A DNA stretch of 64,000 bases from Candidatus Scalindua japonica (GTDB lineage Bacteria; Planctomycetota; Brocadiia; Brocadiales; Scalinduaceae). This document shows, in pieces, positions 43,404-52,526 of this stretch (positions are counted from its first letter, which is position 1; every line of letters begins with the position of its first letter). Below the pieces are notes generated by a model. It had not been told where the DNA came from. It was given only the letters and a program-made list of their open reading frames with translations, and ran no database searches. The position numbers were made by a program, and so were the translations under genes. The stretch is from assembly GCF_002443295.1 (NCBI RefSeq), contig NZ_BAOS01000017.1:124001-188000 (forward strand). Direction: 5' to 3'.

Positions 43404-46400
43404 TTAAAATGGGGAAAACACAAGACGAAACCCAATAACGTCGTCCCCGTCATCTGGATTGTCCCCGCCACGGTAAGCGCAACGCACGAACCCGCTGATA
43501 TTGTTGAAACAACCGCCACGAATAACTCGGTAACTATCTTTAGATTCATTCAGGTTTTCTCTTCCATCATCCGGAACATATGGATACTCCTTATAAATAC
43601 TTCGTGTCCATTCCCACACATTCCCGCTCATCTCCTCGCAGCCATAAGGAGTTACTCCTGTGGAAAAGCAACCTGCCGCACTGGTAGAGCCGATGCCTGT
43701 GTCGGAGTAATTCGCGCAATTCGTGTCAGGTTCATTTCCCCATGGATAGATGCGTTCCGGATCAGTGTTGGCTTCAAGCGTAGGAACACCAATTTTATTC
43801 ATATCGTTAACAGGTTTCATGAACTTTTTTATAGGTATCTCCAGACCACCACGTATTGCCTTCTCCCACTCAGCCTCGGTTGGTAGCTTTACTATGAGGT
43901 CGCCAGGGAGAATACCCTGATTTTTCCATACCTCATTCAACCATCGTGTAAATGCCAGAGACTCATACCACGTCACTCCGACAACCGGATGATCAGGCAG
44001 GGAAAACGGAATACTGAATTGATATGGCCCTTCTCTGAATGTATCATCCCACCTTCCCTTTACTTTTCCATCCTGCCATATTTTAACATCCTTTGCCTCT
44101 TTCCAATACTCTTCTTTTTTGTATCCACTATCATCTATAAATTTCTGAAATTGTGATTGTGTAACAGGATATTGAGAGATCCAGAAATCATGAGAAAGAG
44201 TATCATTCCGGTGCAAACCCTCTTTTTCACCCATCTGAAAATCTCCTTTCGGGACCAGGCAAAAAGGCATTTCATCTAGAGATATTACCTCTTTTCGCGC
44301 ATCGCCTATACGTGCCAGGTTGACACCGGCAGTTGTTCTCTCACCGGGAGGAAACGCGTTTATAGAGATGATCTCCCGTAGATAAAGTCTTACTTTTTCC
44401 AACTTTTTGCGGTTTGGTTCACTCAATTTAGTAAGATTTGTACTTTCAGCTAGAGCTTCAGCGGCAATGTGCGCGCCCCAGATATCTTCAGTTTTTTTGC
44501 TTATATCTTCCGGTTCGCAATAGCACATCGCATCTACGAATGTCCAGATTATCGAACTTGTTCCGCGGGCAGCTTTGGCACAGGCAAGCAGAGCTACCTC
44601 ACGCCAGCGATTTGGTTCTTTCCTGACCAGTTCGGCTATTTGATCCGGGAAGTCGGTATCTGTAAGATAGCAGGCTGAGAGATACTCCTGGAAAGTGCGA
44701 TGTGGAAATGTATAGACCTTAATACCACGAGGTAAGAGAATCCCTGCACGGTCAACGAGAAATTCTATCAGCCTCGCGGGTTTGACTTCAGGGTTATTAC
44801 TCAAATCTATTAAACCGCTTACCAGATCTTTTTCTGAAATATCAGCAGTCCCCATCACTTCAGGTTGGCATTTATGCACTGTAAAAGCAAGCTCGTTGAG
44901 TAAATTGCGTACCTTGTCCTTGTCTATTTTCAAGAATTCTGCAATGCTGGGTTGTAATACCTTGATCGTGCCATCCGATTTGCGAACTGTCTTGGGGGCC
45001 ACCCACCACTCAAGTAGCAGGTCTACGGTATCGGCATATAGCACTTCGCGTTTTTCCGGGAGGCTGCCGCCGCGCCATGCGTTCAAACTGGCCATAAGGG
45101 TCAGGAGCAGAGGCCGCTCGGCAAGGGCATACAGGCGGTTGTTTCCGGAGATCGTGCGTTTGAGTTTTTCCGCCTTCCCCTGCGCATCTACTCTGTTTGT
45201 GCCTCTTATATTAGCAGTGTGGATATACCAGTGATCAATAAAGTTGTTAATCTGTGCTCGACTGAATGGGGCGAGCACAGTTTCCGAAAATTCAGACAAA
45301 CGCCAGTCCTGCTTCTGATAGGCGTATGTACGGCTGGTAACGATTATACGGCACCGGTGGAACGTATCAGCAAAATCCTCAACGGACTGCCTTATCTGTG
45401 TTCGTCGTTTGTCTGCCTCCGGTACTTCGTCCAGACCGTCAAAGAAAACTAATCCGCCTTTTTCAATCAGCTCCTTTTTCAGATAGGCGGCATACTCTTT
45501 TAATGCGAGTTCCGATTCGACAAACTGCCATATATGATCAGAAGTGGCTTTTTCTCCGACCGGTGGCAGTCCACGGGCCGCGAAATCACGTAAAATTATC
45601 CGGACAGGCATCAATGCTCCATGATTCCATGGTTGGGGTTTTCTTTTCTCTTCATCCTCTTCCGGTAGCGGAGATCTCAGCATCTCAAGATTAATCTTTT
45701 CATCACCGAGAAATTCACCGCTAAAACAGAGGGCCGCGAAATTCACAAATGTACTTTTCCCACTGCCGGGATCTCCAAGAATAACCAGTCTATTGTGTAG
45801 ATCAAGTTGCTCCATCACTGATTGTCGGCGGCCCTCTCTTTCTGGAGATTTCTCCTTAAGCAGATTTTCGTGTTCTTCAGGAGTTAAGGTAATGAGCGCA
45901 GTATACACTGCGTCAAGTTTGAGTTGGGCTTCCTTCTCATCGATTACCGCTTTGGGATCAACTCCGGCAAGGGAGAGTTGCCGGCACTGTTGGAAAAGGT
46001 GGTTAAGATACACGTTGCGGAGGGCTATCGGGTCAAGGCTGTCAGAGGGCTGTATGAATACTGCGTCAGCTTTAATAAAAACATTTTCAAAACTCTGTAG
46101 ATTACCCATTCGGTCCAGTTCTTTCCGCAATGTCTCTTCAAACCATTTTCTGTCATCTTCACGAAGGGATTTTTCGGCATATGTTACAGCATCGAGCTTT
46201 TGAAGGAGTTCATCCAGCTCCTTGCGCAGGTCTTGATTGTTCTCGATTTCAGATTCAATCTTTTTTGCCGCGTCAGCTTCGTCTTTCCAGCCCTGGAGCC
46301 TGTTTGCGAGAAGGCTGGTACCCAGACCAGAAACGAGCTTGCCAAGTTCCATTATTGGGGCCAGATCACCACCATTTACTGCCTGTATTACCGGCAGGAG

Positions 46401-46517
46401 TGCGGAGGCGGAGACAAACGCGTAGATGGACTTTACCCCGGACTCTTTCATCCTTCCACTCCAGCCTTCGAAACGCTTTTTAAGATTTCCCTTCCATGAT
46501 TGGATTGAGAATGGCAT
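43404..46517 (-). CDS. NACHT NTPase with C-terminal formylglycine-generating-enzyme-like domain
   Basis: 1037 residues. Residues 1-230 have no named domain: a hydrophobic stretch at about 28-48 (VKSIYAFVSASALLPVIQA) and coiled-coil helices. NACHT: Walker A GDPGSGKST (248-256), Walker B GLVFFDGLDEVPE (near 355-366) and IIVTSRTYAY, then FPHRTFQEYLSACYL, typical of NACHT winged-helix parts. From about 757 there is an FGE-sulfatase domain: GDFQMGEKEG, ISQYPVTQSQFQKFI, VTWYESLAFTRWLNE, LPTEAEWEKAIRGG, GCEEMSGNVWEWTRS. The last 41 residues (RVIRGGCFNN to the end) resemble a diversity-generating variable region. STAND NTPases of this kind often act in phage defence or signalling. GGAGGTAC precedes the start. 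It lies between copA and a tolC-like gene. Confidence 0.88.
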   Translation of the reverse strand: MPFSIQSWKGNLKKRFEGWSGRMKESGVKSIYAFVSASALLPVIQAVNGGDLAPIMELGKLVSGLGTSLLANRLQGWKDEADAAKKIESEIENNQDLRKELDELLQKLDAVTYAEKSLREDDRKWFEETLRKELDRMGNLQSFENVFIKADAVFIQPSDSLDPIALRNVYLNHLFQQCRQLSLAGVDPKAVIDEKEAQLKLDAVYTALITLTPEEHENLLKEKSPEREGRRQSVMEQLDLHNRLVILGDPGSGKSTFVNFAALCFSGEFLGDEKINLEMLRSPLPEEDEEKRKPQPWNHGALMPVRIILRDFAARGLPPVGEKATSDHIWQFVESELALKEYAAYLKKELIEKGGLVFFDGLDEVPEADKRRTQIRQSVEDFADTFHRCRIIVTSRTYAYQKQDWRLSEFSETVLAPFSRAQINNFIDHWYIHTANIRGTNRVDAQGKAEKLKRTISGNNRLYALAERPLLLTLMASLNAWRGGSLPEKREVLYADTVDLLLEWWVAPKTVRKSDGTIKVLQPSIAEFLKIDKDKVRNLLNELAFTVHKCQPEVMGTADISEKDLVSGLIDLSNNPEVKPARLIEFLVDRAGILLPRGIKVYTFPHRTFQEYLSACYLTDTDFPDQIAELVRKEPNRWREVALLACAKAARGTSSIIWTFVDAMCYCEPEDISKKTEDIWGAHIAAEALAESTNLTKLSEPNRKKLEKVRLYLREIISINAFPPGERTTAGVNLARIGDARKEVISLDEMPFCLVPKGDFQMGEKEGLHRNDTLSHDFWISQYPVTQSQFQKFIDDSGYKKEEYWKEAKDVKIWQDGKVKGRWDDTFREGPYQFSIPFSLPDHPVVGVTWYESLAFTRWLNEVWKNQGILPGDLIVKLPTEAEWEKAIRGGLEIPIKKFMKPVNDMNKIGVPTLEANTDPERIYPWGNEPDTNCANYSDTGIGSTSAAGCFSTGVTPYGCEEMSGNVWEWTRSIYKEYPYVPDDGRENLNESKDSYRVIRGGCFNNISGFVRCAYRGGDNPDDGDDVIGFRLVFSPF
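43425..43530 (-). other. Candidate hypervariable tail (C-type-lectin-fold VR-like) of the NACHT-FGE protein
   Basis: Codes for RVIRGGCFNNISGFVRCAYR followed by GGDNPDDGDDVIGFR. Invariant positions of the RGG...R(C/S)A.R...P....GFR pattern are kept, and at positions where template repeats of diversity-generating retroelements usually code Asn (AAC/AAT), this gene has ATC, AGC, TTC, TAC, GGC, GAC and GTT. That fits adenine-directed change but does not prove it. No template repeat or reverse transcriptase was recognised in the window. Confidence 0.4.
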
Positions 46518-46550
46518 GTCTGGTACCTCCGTGTTTTTTTGTAAAATTTC

Positions 46551-46596
46551 GTTCCCACACAGCTTGCCCGACTGGCAATGTGGCGGGAGCGTGAGA
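46551..46596. repeat. Intergenic palindrome
   Basis: GTTCCCACAC at the left and GTGGCGGGAGCGTGAGAAC at the right form an imperfect hairpin with GCCCGACTGGC in the loop. It lies between the NACHT start and the copA stop, directly beside another repeat (46609..46654). Confidence 0.45.
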
Positions 46597-46601
46597 ACAA
46601 G

Positions 46602-48851
46602 TTAATCTTCTCTTTCGAGAGGAGTCCAAAACTGGACCCCTCTCAAAAGAGAGGAAAATGTGTTCACGTTATTTTTTTCACTCCCTGATTTAAACCTTCT
46701 CAATCTCAGTGAGTTAGTAACCACGGACACCGAACTGAACGCCATGGCTCCCGCCGCGATCATGGGATTAAGGAAACCGCATGCGGCGAGAGGGATTGCA
46801 AGGACGTTATAGCCGAAAGCCCAGAAAAGGTTCTGTTTGATTATCTTCATTGTCTGCCTGCTCAGCTTCAAAGCTTCCCACGCCTTTGTAATATCACCCT
46901 TAACGAGGGTGATATTTGCGGCCTCCATCGCTATTTCGGTAGCTGTTCCGATTGCGAAACTGACATCCGCAGTGGCGAGGGCAGGTGCGTCATTTATTCC
47001 GTCCCCTATCATTCCAACGACATTGCCCTCTTGTTGAAGCCTCTTTATCTCATCACATTTGTCCGAGGGTTTGAGATTTGCGTGAACAGTTTTTATGTTC
47101 ATCTTTTTCCCAATCGCTTCCGCAACTATCTCATTATCACCGGTAAGCATAACAGTTTCAATGCCCATATCCTTGACTCTTTGAATAGCGTTTTCCGACG
47201 TTTCTCTGACTACATCTCCAATACCAATGACGGCTTTTATCTCATTTTCAATGGCTACAAAAGCAACACTCTTGCCCTCACTTTTGATATCTTCAGCCTT
47301 CTGTTTTAAGCCTGAAATATCTATACGGTTTTCTCTCATCAGTCTTTCACTGCCGATTAATACAGTAGACCAGTTATAATTAACCCATATACCCATACCG
47401 GTAACTGTCTTGAAATCTTTTACTTCGTCTATCTCTACATCCAGCGCCCTGACATAGTTTACTATTGCCTTCCCAATGGGATGTTCTGAATGTTGTTCAC
47501 AGCTTCCTATTATGCGTAAAAAGTCTCTCGTCTTTTCATTAAATATTTCTGTTGCCTCTTCTTCACCACTCATTTTATGATACATGTCCGTGACCCTTGG
47601 TCTTCCTTCAGTTATTGTACCTGTTTTATCCAATACAAGTGTATTGATCTTGTGTGCAAGTTCGAGGCTCGTCGCGTCTTTGATCAGTATTCCAGCCCCG
47701 GCTGCCCTGCCGGTACCCACCATGACTGCTGTAGGTGTGGCGAGACCCAACGCGCATGGGCATGCGATCACCAGTACCGCGACTGCGGGAATAATTGCCT
47801 CGCTGAATGGATTGCCTGTCAGCAGCCATACACTAAGGGTCAACAATGCGATGGAAACAACGATCTGCACAAATACCCCTGATACTTTGTCCGCCAACCG
47901 TTGAACAGGGGCCCTCGATCCCTGGGCGTCCTCTACCAGTTTTGCTATATGGGCCAGTACCGTATCTGCCCCGATGTTCTCAGCCTTCATATAAATGAGA
48001 CCGGTTGTATTTACCGTACCACCAAATACCTCGTCATCTTCCATTTTTTTTACCGGCATACTTTCTCCTGTCAACATCGATTCGTCAATGGAAGTGCTTC
48101 CTTCTGTTATTACCCCGTCGACCGGGACCTTCTCACCGGGCCTTATTATAAGCGATTCTCCTACCTCTACTTCAATTACCGGAACCTCTATTGTTGTACC
48201 ATCCCGCACCACTCTTGCCGACTTCGGCTGCAGGTCCATCAGCTTCCTGATCGCCTCACCGGCCTTGCCTTTTGCCTTTGATTCGAAAAACCTGCCGAGC
48301 AGGACCAATGTAATTATTATTGAAGCAGATTCAAAATAGAGAGCGCTTCCTCGATTTAAAAGAGTTATTACACTGAAACCATAAGCAGCGCCTGATCCCA
48401 ATGCAATCAGGGAGTCCATCCCTAACGACCAGTGCTTGATCTGTTTCAGCGCGTTTTTGAAAAAACCGATGCCCGGCCAGAAAATTACAGTAGTTGTTAA
48501 AACGAATTGGCAGATGTCTGAGAATCTGAAATGAAGCATAAACATGCTGATTATGAAGACCGGTACGCTTAGTATTGCTGAGATCAAAAACTTTTTCCAC
48601 TCGGATTGAGCAATCTCTTCTTCGGATAGGGAGGGAGCTTCTCCCTTGACTACGTTATAACCCAGTCCCTCAATAATTTTATGGATCTCTTCAGCAGTAA
48701 CACTGCCCGTAACCGTAGCCCTCTTTGTGGCAAAGTTAACTACAGATTCATTTACCCCTTCCGCGTTACCAATAGCGGCCTCTATCCTCTGCGCACACGA
48801 GGCGCAGGACATTCCTGATATTTCTATAGTAATGTTTTCTCGTTTTGACAT
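46602..48851 (-). CDS. copA: Copper-transporting P1B-type ATPase
   Basis: 749 residues from ATG 48851, which follows poor upstream sequence; the longer frame to 48914 is not supported. One heavy-metal-binding domain with [18 protein letters not shown] (CxxC), eight expected membrane segments, TGES in MLTGESMPV, the CPC metal site in [18 protein letters not shown], phosphorylated Asp in [13 protein letters not shown] motif in [10 protein letters not shown], and hinge [16 protein letters not shown] and S residues after [16 protein letters not shown] fit Cu(I) pumps. The last 29 or so residues after [11 protein letters not shown] are not family-like; about 17 of them are coded by a repeat (46609..46654). 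Confidence 0.94.
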   Translation of the reverse strand: MSKRENITIEISGMSCASCAQRIEAAIGNAEGVNESVVNFATKRATVTGSVTAEEIHKIIEGLGYNVVKGEAPSLSEEEIAQSEWKKFLISAILSVPVFIISMFMLHFRFSDICQFVLTTTVIFWPGIGFFKNALKQIKHWSLGMDSLIALGSGAAYGFSVITLLNRGSALYFESASIIITLVLLGRFFESKAKGKAGEAIRKLMDLQPKSARVVRDGTTIEVPVIEVEVGESLIIRPGEKVPVDGVITEGSTSIDESMLTGESMPVKKMEDDEVFGGTVNTTGLIYMKAENIGADTVLAHIAKLVEDAQGSRAPVQRLADKVSGVFVQIVVSIALLTLSVWLLTGNPFSEAIIPAVAVLVIACPCALGLATPTAVMVGTGRAAGAGILIKDATSLELAHKINTLVLDKTGTITEGRPRVTDMYHKMSGEEEATEIFNEKTRDFLRIIGSCEQHSEHPIGKAIVNYVRALDVEIDEVKDFKTVTGMGIWVNYNWSTVLIGSERLMRENRIDISGLKQKAEDIKSEGKSVAFVAIENEIKAVIGIGDVVRETSENAIQRVKDMGIETVMLTGDNEIVAEAIGKKMNIKTVHANLKPSDKCDEIKRLQQEGNVVGMIGDGINDAPALATADVSFAIGTATEIAMEAANITLVKGDITKAWEALKLSRQTMKIIKQNLFWAFGYNVLAIPLAACGFLNPMIAAGAMAFSSVSVVTNSLRLRRFKSGSEKNNVNTFSSLLRGVQFWTPLERED
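46609..46654. repeat. Palindromic repeat inside the 3' end of copA (copy 2)
   Basis: CTCTTTCGAGAGGAGTCC and GGACCCCTCTCAAAAGAGAGG make an imperfect hairpin. The layout and much of the sequence match 2244..2291. It codes the last residues of CopA ([17 protein letters not shown]). Confidence 0.6.
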
Positions 48852-48936
48852 GGGTAATCCGTAATATTGAACGGTTAATGCTCCGCATAAGCAACTACCA
48901 CCTATGTGTAACACGTGCAGTTATGAATAAATATCG

Positions 48937-49179
48937 TCAGCCAACAATGCACAAAGCAAAATATGGTATTATGTTAAACACAAATATGGCAAGTTTAAAG
49001 TACATTATCCCCGCATAGTGAATAGCATCAAATTTATCAGCCGGTATGTTGAACCATTTACCATGTACCCGACACACCCAATCGTGAGCAAATATAATAA
49101 ACAGAAACCAGTAAAGCAGTAATCCCATGTTTATTACGGAACACCACCCTAGAAAGGAACGAACAGTTTCAATCGTCAT
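48937..49179 (-). CDS. Small membrane protein, DUF6868-like
   Basis: 80 residues with two hydrophobic segments (LGWCSVINMGLLLYWFLFII and YFKLAIFVFNIIPYFALCIV) separated by HDWVCRVHGKWFNIPADKFD. The pattern FLGWCSVINxGLLLxWF with HDW and HYAG matches a family of small membrane proteins of unknown function that I recall as DUF6868. AGGGGG lies seven bases upstream of the ATG. It lies 86 bases upstream of copA on the same strand; a link to copper handling is only an inference. Confidence 0.75.
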   Translation of the reverse strand: MTIETVRSFLGWCSVINMGLLLYWFLFIIFAHDWVCRVHGKWFNIPADKFDAIHYAGIMYFKLAIFVFNIIPYFALCIVG

Positions 49180-49764
49180 TTTTCCCCCTTTTTGATAAAG
49201 AAAAGAAATCTATATGAAGAATCCTGTTTTTTTACAAATAAAACTATCGTTTTGTAGATATAAATTGTAGTAAATGACAGTGCTGAATAAACGTGATTTG
49301 TAATAATAGCTACTTTCTGTCATTATAAAAGAGTGAAAGTGCTTTGCAAGACAAAAGACAAAATACTATTGTTTTTTCCATCTAATTACCGTGAGTGCCA
49401 TGCTTACTGGAATCCACTGAAGCCATTAGACTACAATACGACCTGGCAAAAGATGAGATGATTAATAAATACCTGCACAAAACAATTTCACCAGAAAGTT
49501 TATACAAAGACTCTCATAAAGGATTAAAAATCTTCAGAGAAACAGGAGAAGGTTCTTTGATTGACAAGATACTTGTTTTGCCTTGTATCAGTAAGAATAA
49601 GACAGAGTTTTATGCGTATAACTCCTTTTCTGCAATTATAAATAGGGGCAAATGCATGCGACAGGCATGATAAAAGAATGCCCTGATCAGAACCAGGCAA
49701 AGAAGGAGTTCAATAAAACCCTTGAATATTTGAAAAATCACATTTAGAATAGTTATCTTCGGGT
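49180..49764. other. 585-base stretch with an unassigned open frame
   Basis: An open frame on the plus strand at 49395..49670 codes 91 residues (CLLESTEAIRLQYDLAKDEM at the start), helical at first, without a recognised family. It is followed in another frame by MIKECPDQNQAKKEF to 49747. No ribosome binding site is clear. It may be the broken end of a gene that preceded the decayed kinase. Confidence 0.35.
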
Positions 49765-51040
49765 ATGGAAACCCGACCTGGCAGGACTTTCAAGATGAAA
49801 AAAGAAGATGCAAAAAAAATAAAGCTTCTACACTACGCAAAAGGGCAGAAGAAAAACTCATCTCTCAAACAACACCAATTGAGAAAATGTCTGATGCAGA
49901 CGTCCGCAGATTAGCACATGAACTGCAGGCTCACCAGATAGAACTGGAAATGCGGCATGAAGATCTCAAAAAATCACAAAAGACTCTTGAAGAATTAAGA
50001 AGCAGATATTCAGATATTTTTAACCATTAGTGAAAAAGGATTGATTATCAAAGTGAATTTAACATTTGCTTTAATGGTAAATATGGAACGAAGTTTATTA
50101 ATCAAAAAACAGTTGTCAAGATTTATTGAAGGGAATGTCCAGGACATATTCTATCATCATCACCGGCAGGTTTTAAAAACAAAAAACCGGGAAGGCGGTG
50201 AATTAAAGATGTTGAAAAAGGACGATGCCCAATTTCACATGCAATGAGAAACAGAAATAGTATTAAATCCAAATGACCATCAATGCAGGATAATCGTAAG
50301 CGATATTACAAAACGGAAGCACGCGAACGAGACTGTTTGCTGAAAACATGACTATAGGCAATCAGGATATTTCAACCTTGAAATCAGGAGATTACGTCAA
50401 GATAACGCTTGAAGATCAAGGCGAAGGGATATCCAAAGAAGTAATGCAAAAGATATTTGATCCATTTTTTTCGACAAAGAAGAGGGGAAGCGGCCTTGGA
50501 CTTGCATCCTGTTATTTTATAATCAGAAACCACGGCGGATATATCAGTGCAGAATCAGAGGTAGGTGCAGGAACGACCTTCCAAATATATCTTCCTGCCT
50601 TAAAGGAAAAAAGAGTGACAAAAGACAAAGAAGCAGAATACACGATAGTTGGTAACGGAAAAATATTACTTATGGACGATGATGATGCCCTCAGAGATGT
50701 AACAGGTAAGTTACTCATGAACATTGGATATGAAGTTAAGCTCGCCAGGGAAGGTAAAGAAGCGATTAATATGTACAAAGAAGCCAAAGGATCAGGGACC
50801 CCCTTTAATGCTGTCATTCTGGATTTGACAATACGTGGCGGCATGGGAGGCAAGGAAACAATAAAGAAGCTGATTGAATTTGATCCGCAAGTAAAAGCAA
50901 TTGTATTAAGCGGGTATTCAGAAGACCAAATAACCTCTAAATTCAGAAAATACGGTTTCATGAGTATTGTGAAAAAACCATATGAAGTCTGGGAACTTAA
51001 CAAAATATTATGCGATGTAATAACAGGAACAGATGATTGA
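49765..51040 (+). pseudogene. Decayed PAS-histidine kinase-receiver gene
   Basis: Pieces of one hybrid kinase in order. From ATG 49765 the leader METRPGRTFKMKKEDAKK is cut by a frame change in an A8 tract (49812..49819); the next frame gives TLRKRAEEKLISQ and LAHELQAHQIELEMRHEDL, the usual start of soluble PAS kinases, and stops at 50028. A PAS remnant follows (MIIKVNLTFALMVNMERSLL, stop, then IVSDITKRKHANE). The HisKA domain and N-box are gone. From 50348 the ATPase end is intact (VKITLEDQGEGISKEV, STKKRGSGLGLASCYFIIRN) and joins a full receiver with LMDDDDALRDVTGK and VILDLTIRGGMGG. The 3' part (50348..51040, 230 aa) is open and could still be made. Confidence 0.85.
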
Positions 51041-51322
51041 GAAGCCTCGTGATACGTGATACAATTGAGTATTTGTAATTTTAATAAGGAAGTAATGTGT
51101 AACAACAGGATTATTTGTGGGGATTGTATGGCAGAGGAAAAATGTTGAATCAAAAAATAACTGAAAATGGGAAATAAACAGATGGACTCTCATTAACTGT
51201 ATTGTCAAATGGGTAATGCCTATCTACGTCTCCCCACCAGAATACGTATTGTCAGACCTTACCCATTAGTTGCGAAACAAATTACGCATTCGTCTTATAA
51301 TACGCTTAATAAAGAGCAAGAA

Positions 51323-52492
51323 TCATGCCTGACTATCCTCATATAGTGGAGACATCTCTCTCAACCTTTTTATAATAGGAGGGACTGTTTCCAGTACATA
51401 TTCAATATGTGCTTCTGTATTATCTATCCCCAGGCTGAAGAGTATCGAACCCTGGGCTACCGCGTCTTCTACCCCGATTGCGCTCAACACATGTGATGAT
51501 TTCAGTGATCTGGAGGTACACGCCGAACCTGAAGAGACCGCTATTCCCTTCCTGTCTAAGAACAGAAGTATAGACTCTCCTTCAACATATTCTACACTGA
51601 TATTTATATTGTTTGGTAATCGTTTTTCAGGGTGACCGTTAAGATAGATATAATCTACGGAATCCATCAAGCCGTTTAGTAGTCTATCACGCAATGGCTT
51701 TATTTTCGCATTACGCACATCCATCTCTCTCTTTGCCAATTCCGCAGCTTTCCCCATACCCACTATTCCGGGTATATTCTCCGTACCGGCACGACGCCCC
51801 CCTTCCTGCACACCTCCTTCTATAAAAGGCACGATTCTTGTTTTCTCCCTCAGGTATAGCGCGCCTGCCCCTGGTGGGCCATAAAACTGGCTGCCGGACA
51901 GGCTTATGGCATCAGCCATCATTGTGTTAACGTCTACCGGTATATTACCTGCTGACGCCACGGCATCAACATGAAAGGTTATACCTTTCTCCTTAACGAT
52001 TTTTCCGATTTCTTCAATTGGCTGAATAGTACCTATTTCACTATTTGCATGCATTATTGAAACGAGAGCAGTCTCGGGCGTAATTGCCCTTGAAATCTCA
52101 TCCGGATCTACCATACCATATTTATCGACAGGTACATGTGTAATTTCAAAATCCATTTTTTTCAATTTTTTCAGTGGATTAAGAATTGAGAAATGTTCTA
52201 TACTGGAGGTAATTATGTGTTTCCCCTTCTTCTTGTTTGCCGTTGCAAGACCTCTAATAGCAAAATTATTTGCTTCACTTCCACTTGATGTAAATATTAT
52301 CTCTTCAGCTTTTGCTCCTATGAGTGACGCCACTTCTCCCCTTGCGGTCATAACTGCTTTTCCCGCAATCTGCCCGAAATAATGCAGGTTTGAAGGGTTG
52401 CCATAACAGTTTTTTATAGAATCTACCATTGCATCAGCAACTAATGGATGAATTGGCGTACATGACGCATGATCAAGGTATATTTTATCCAT
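51323..52492 (-). CDS. Cysteine desulfurase (NifS/IscS) homologue lacking the PLP lysine
   Basis: 389 residues, full length. The start YLDHASCTPIHPLVADAM, FTSSGSEANNFAIRGLA, SIEHFSILNPLKKL (His near 100), HVDAVASAG and RAGTENIPGIVGMGKAAELA all match the family, and the sulfur-carrying loop is present with C325 in SSGSACTSRSLKSSHVL. But the motif SGHKIYGPKG, whose lysine binds PLP, reads SGSQFYGPPG: Q202 stands at the lysine position and Ser at the histidine. An archaeal IscS (Archaeoglobus fulgidus) also lacks this lysine. Scaffold, sulfur-carrier or a changed reaction are possible. GGAG lies eight bases before the ATG. No iscU or thiI partner is next to it. Confidence 0.9.
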   Translation of the reverse strand: MDKIYLDHASCTPIHPLVADAMVDSIKNCYGNPSNLHYFGQIAGKAVMTARGEVASLIGAKAEEIIFTSSGSEANNFAIRGLATANKKKGKHIITSSIEHFSILNPLKKLKKMDFEITHVPVDKYGMVDPDEISRAITPETALVSIMHANSEIGTIQPIEEIGKIVKEKGITFHVDAVASAGNIPVDVNTMMADAISLSGSQFYGPPGAGALYLREKTRIVPFIEGGVQEGGRRAGTENIPGIVGMGKAAELAKREMDVRNAKIKPLRDRLLNGLMDSVDYIYLNGHPEKRLPNNINISVEYVEGESILLFLDRKGIAVSSGSACTSRSLKSSHVLSAIGVEDAVAQGSILFSLGIDNTEAHIEYVLETVPPIIKRLREMSPLYEDSQA

Positions 52493-52526
52493 TTTTTCTG
52501 CTCCTTTATATTTATATTTATAGTTA

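Noticed and set aside
43404-43560. A complete diversity-generating retroelement in the window
   Set aside because: No reverse transcriptase gene and no second copy of the tail sequence were recognised, so only the target part can be suggested.
50512-51153. 213-residue minus-strand frame opposite the kinase remnant
   Set aside because: Antisense shadow of the ATPase-receiver coding sequence, which has clear domains on the plus strand.
51323-52492. Lysine loss caused by a frameshift
   Set aside because: The frame is open and family-like on both sides of the changed motif, so the substitution appears to be real in this sequence.
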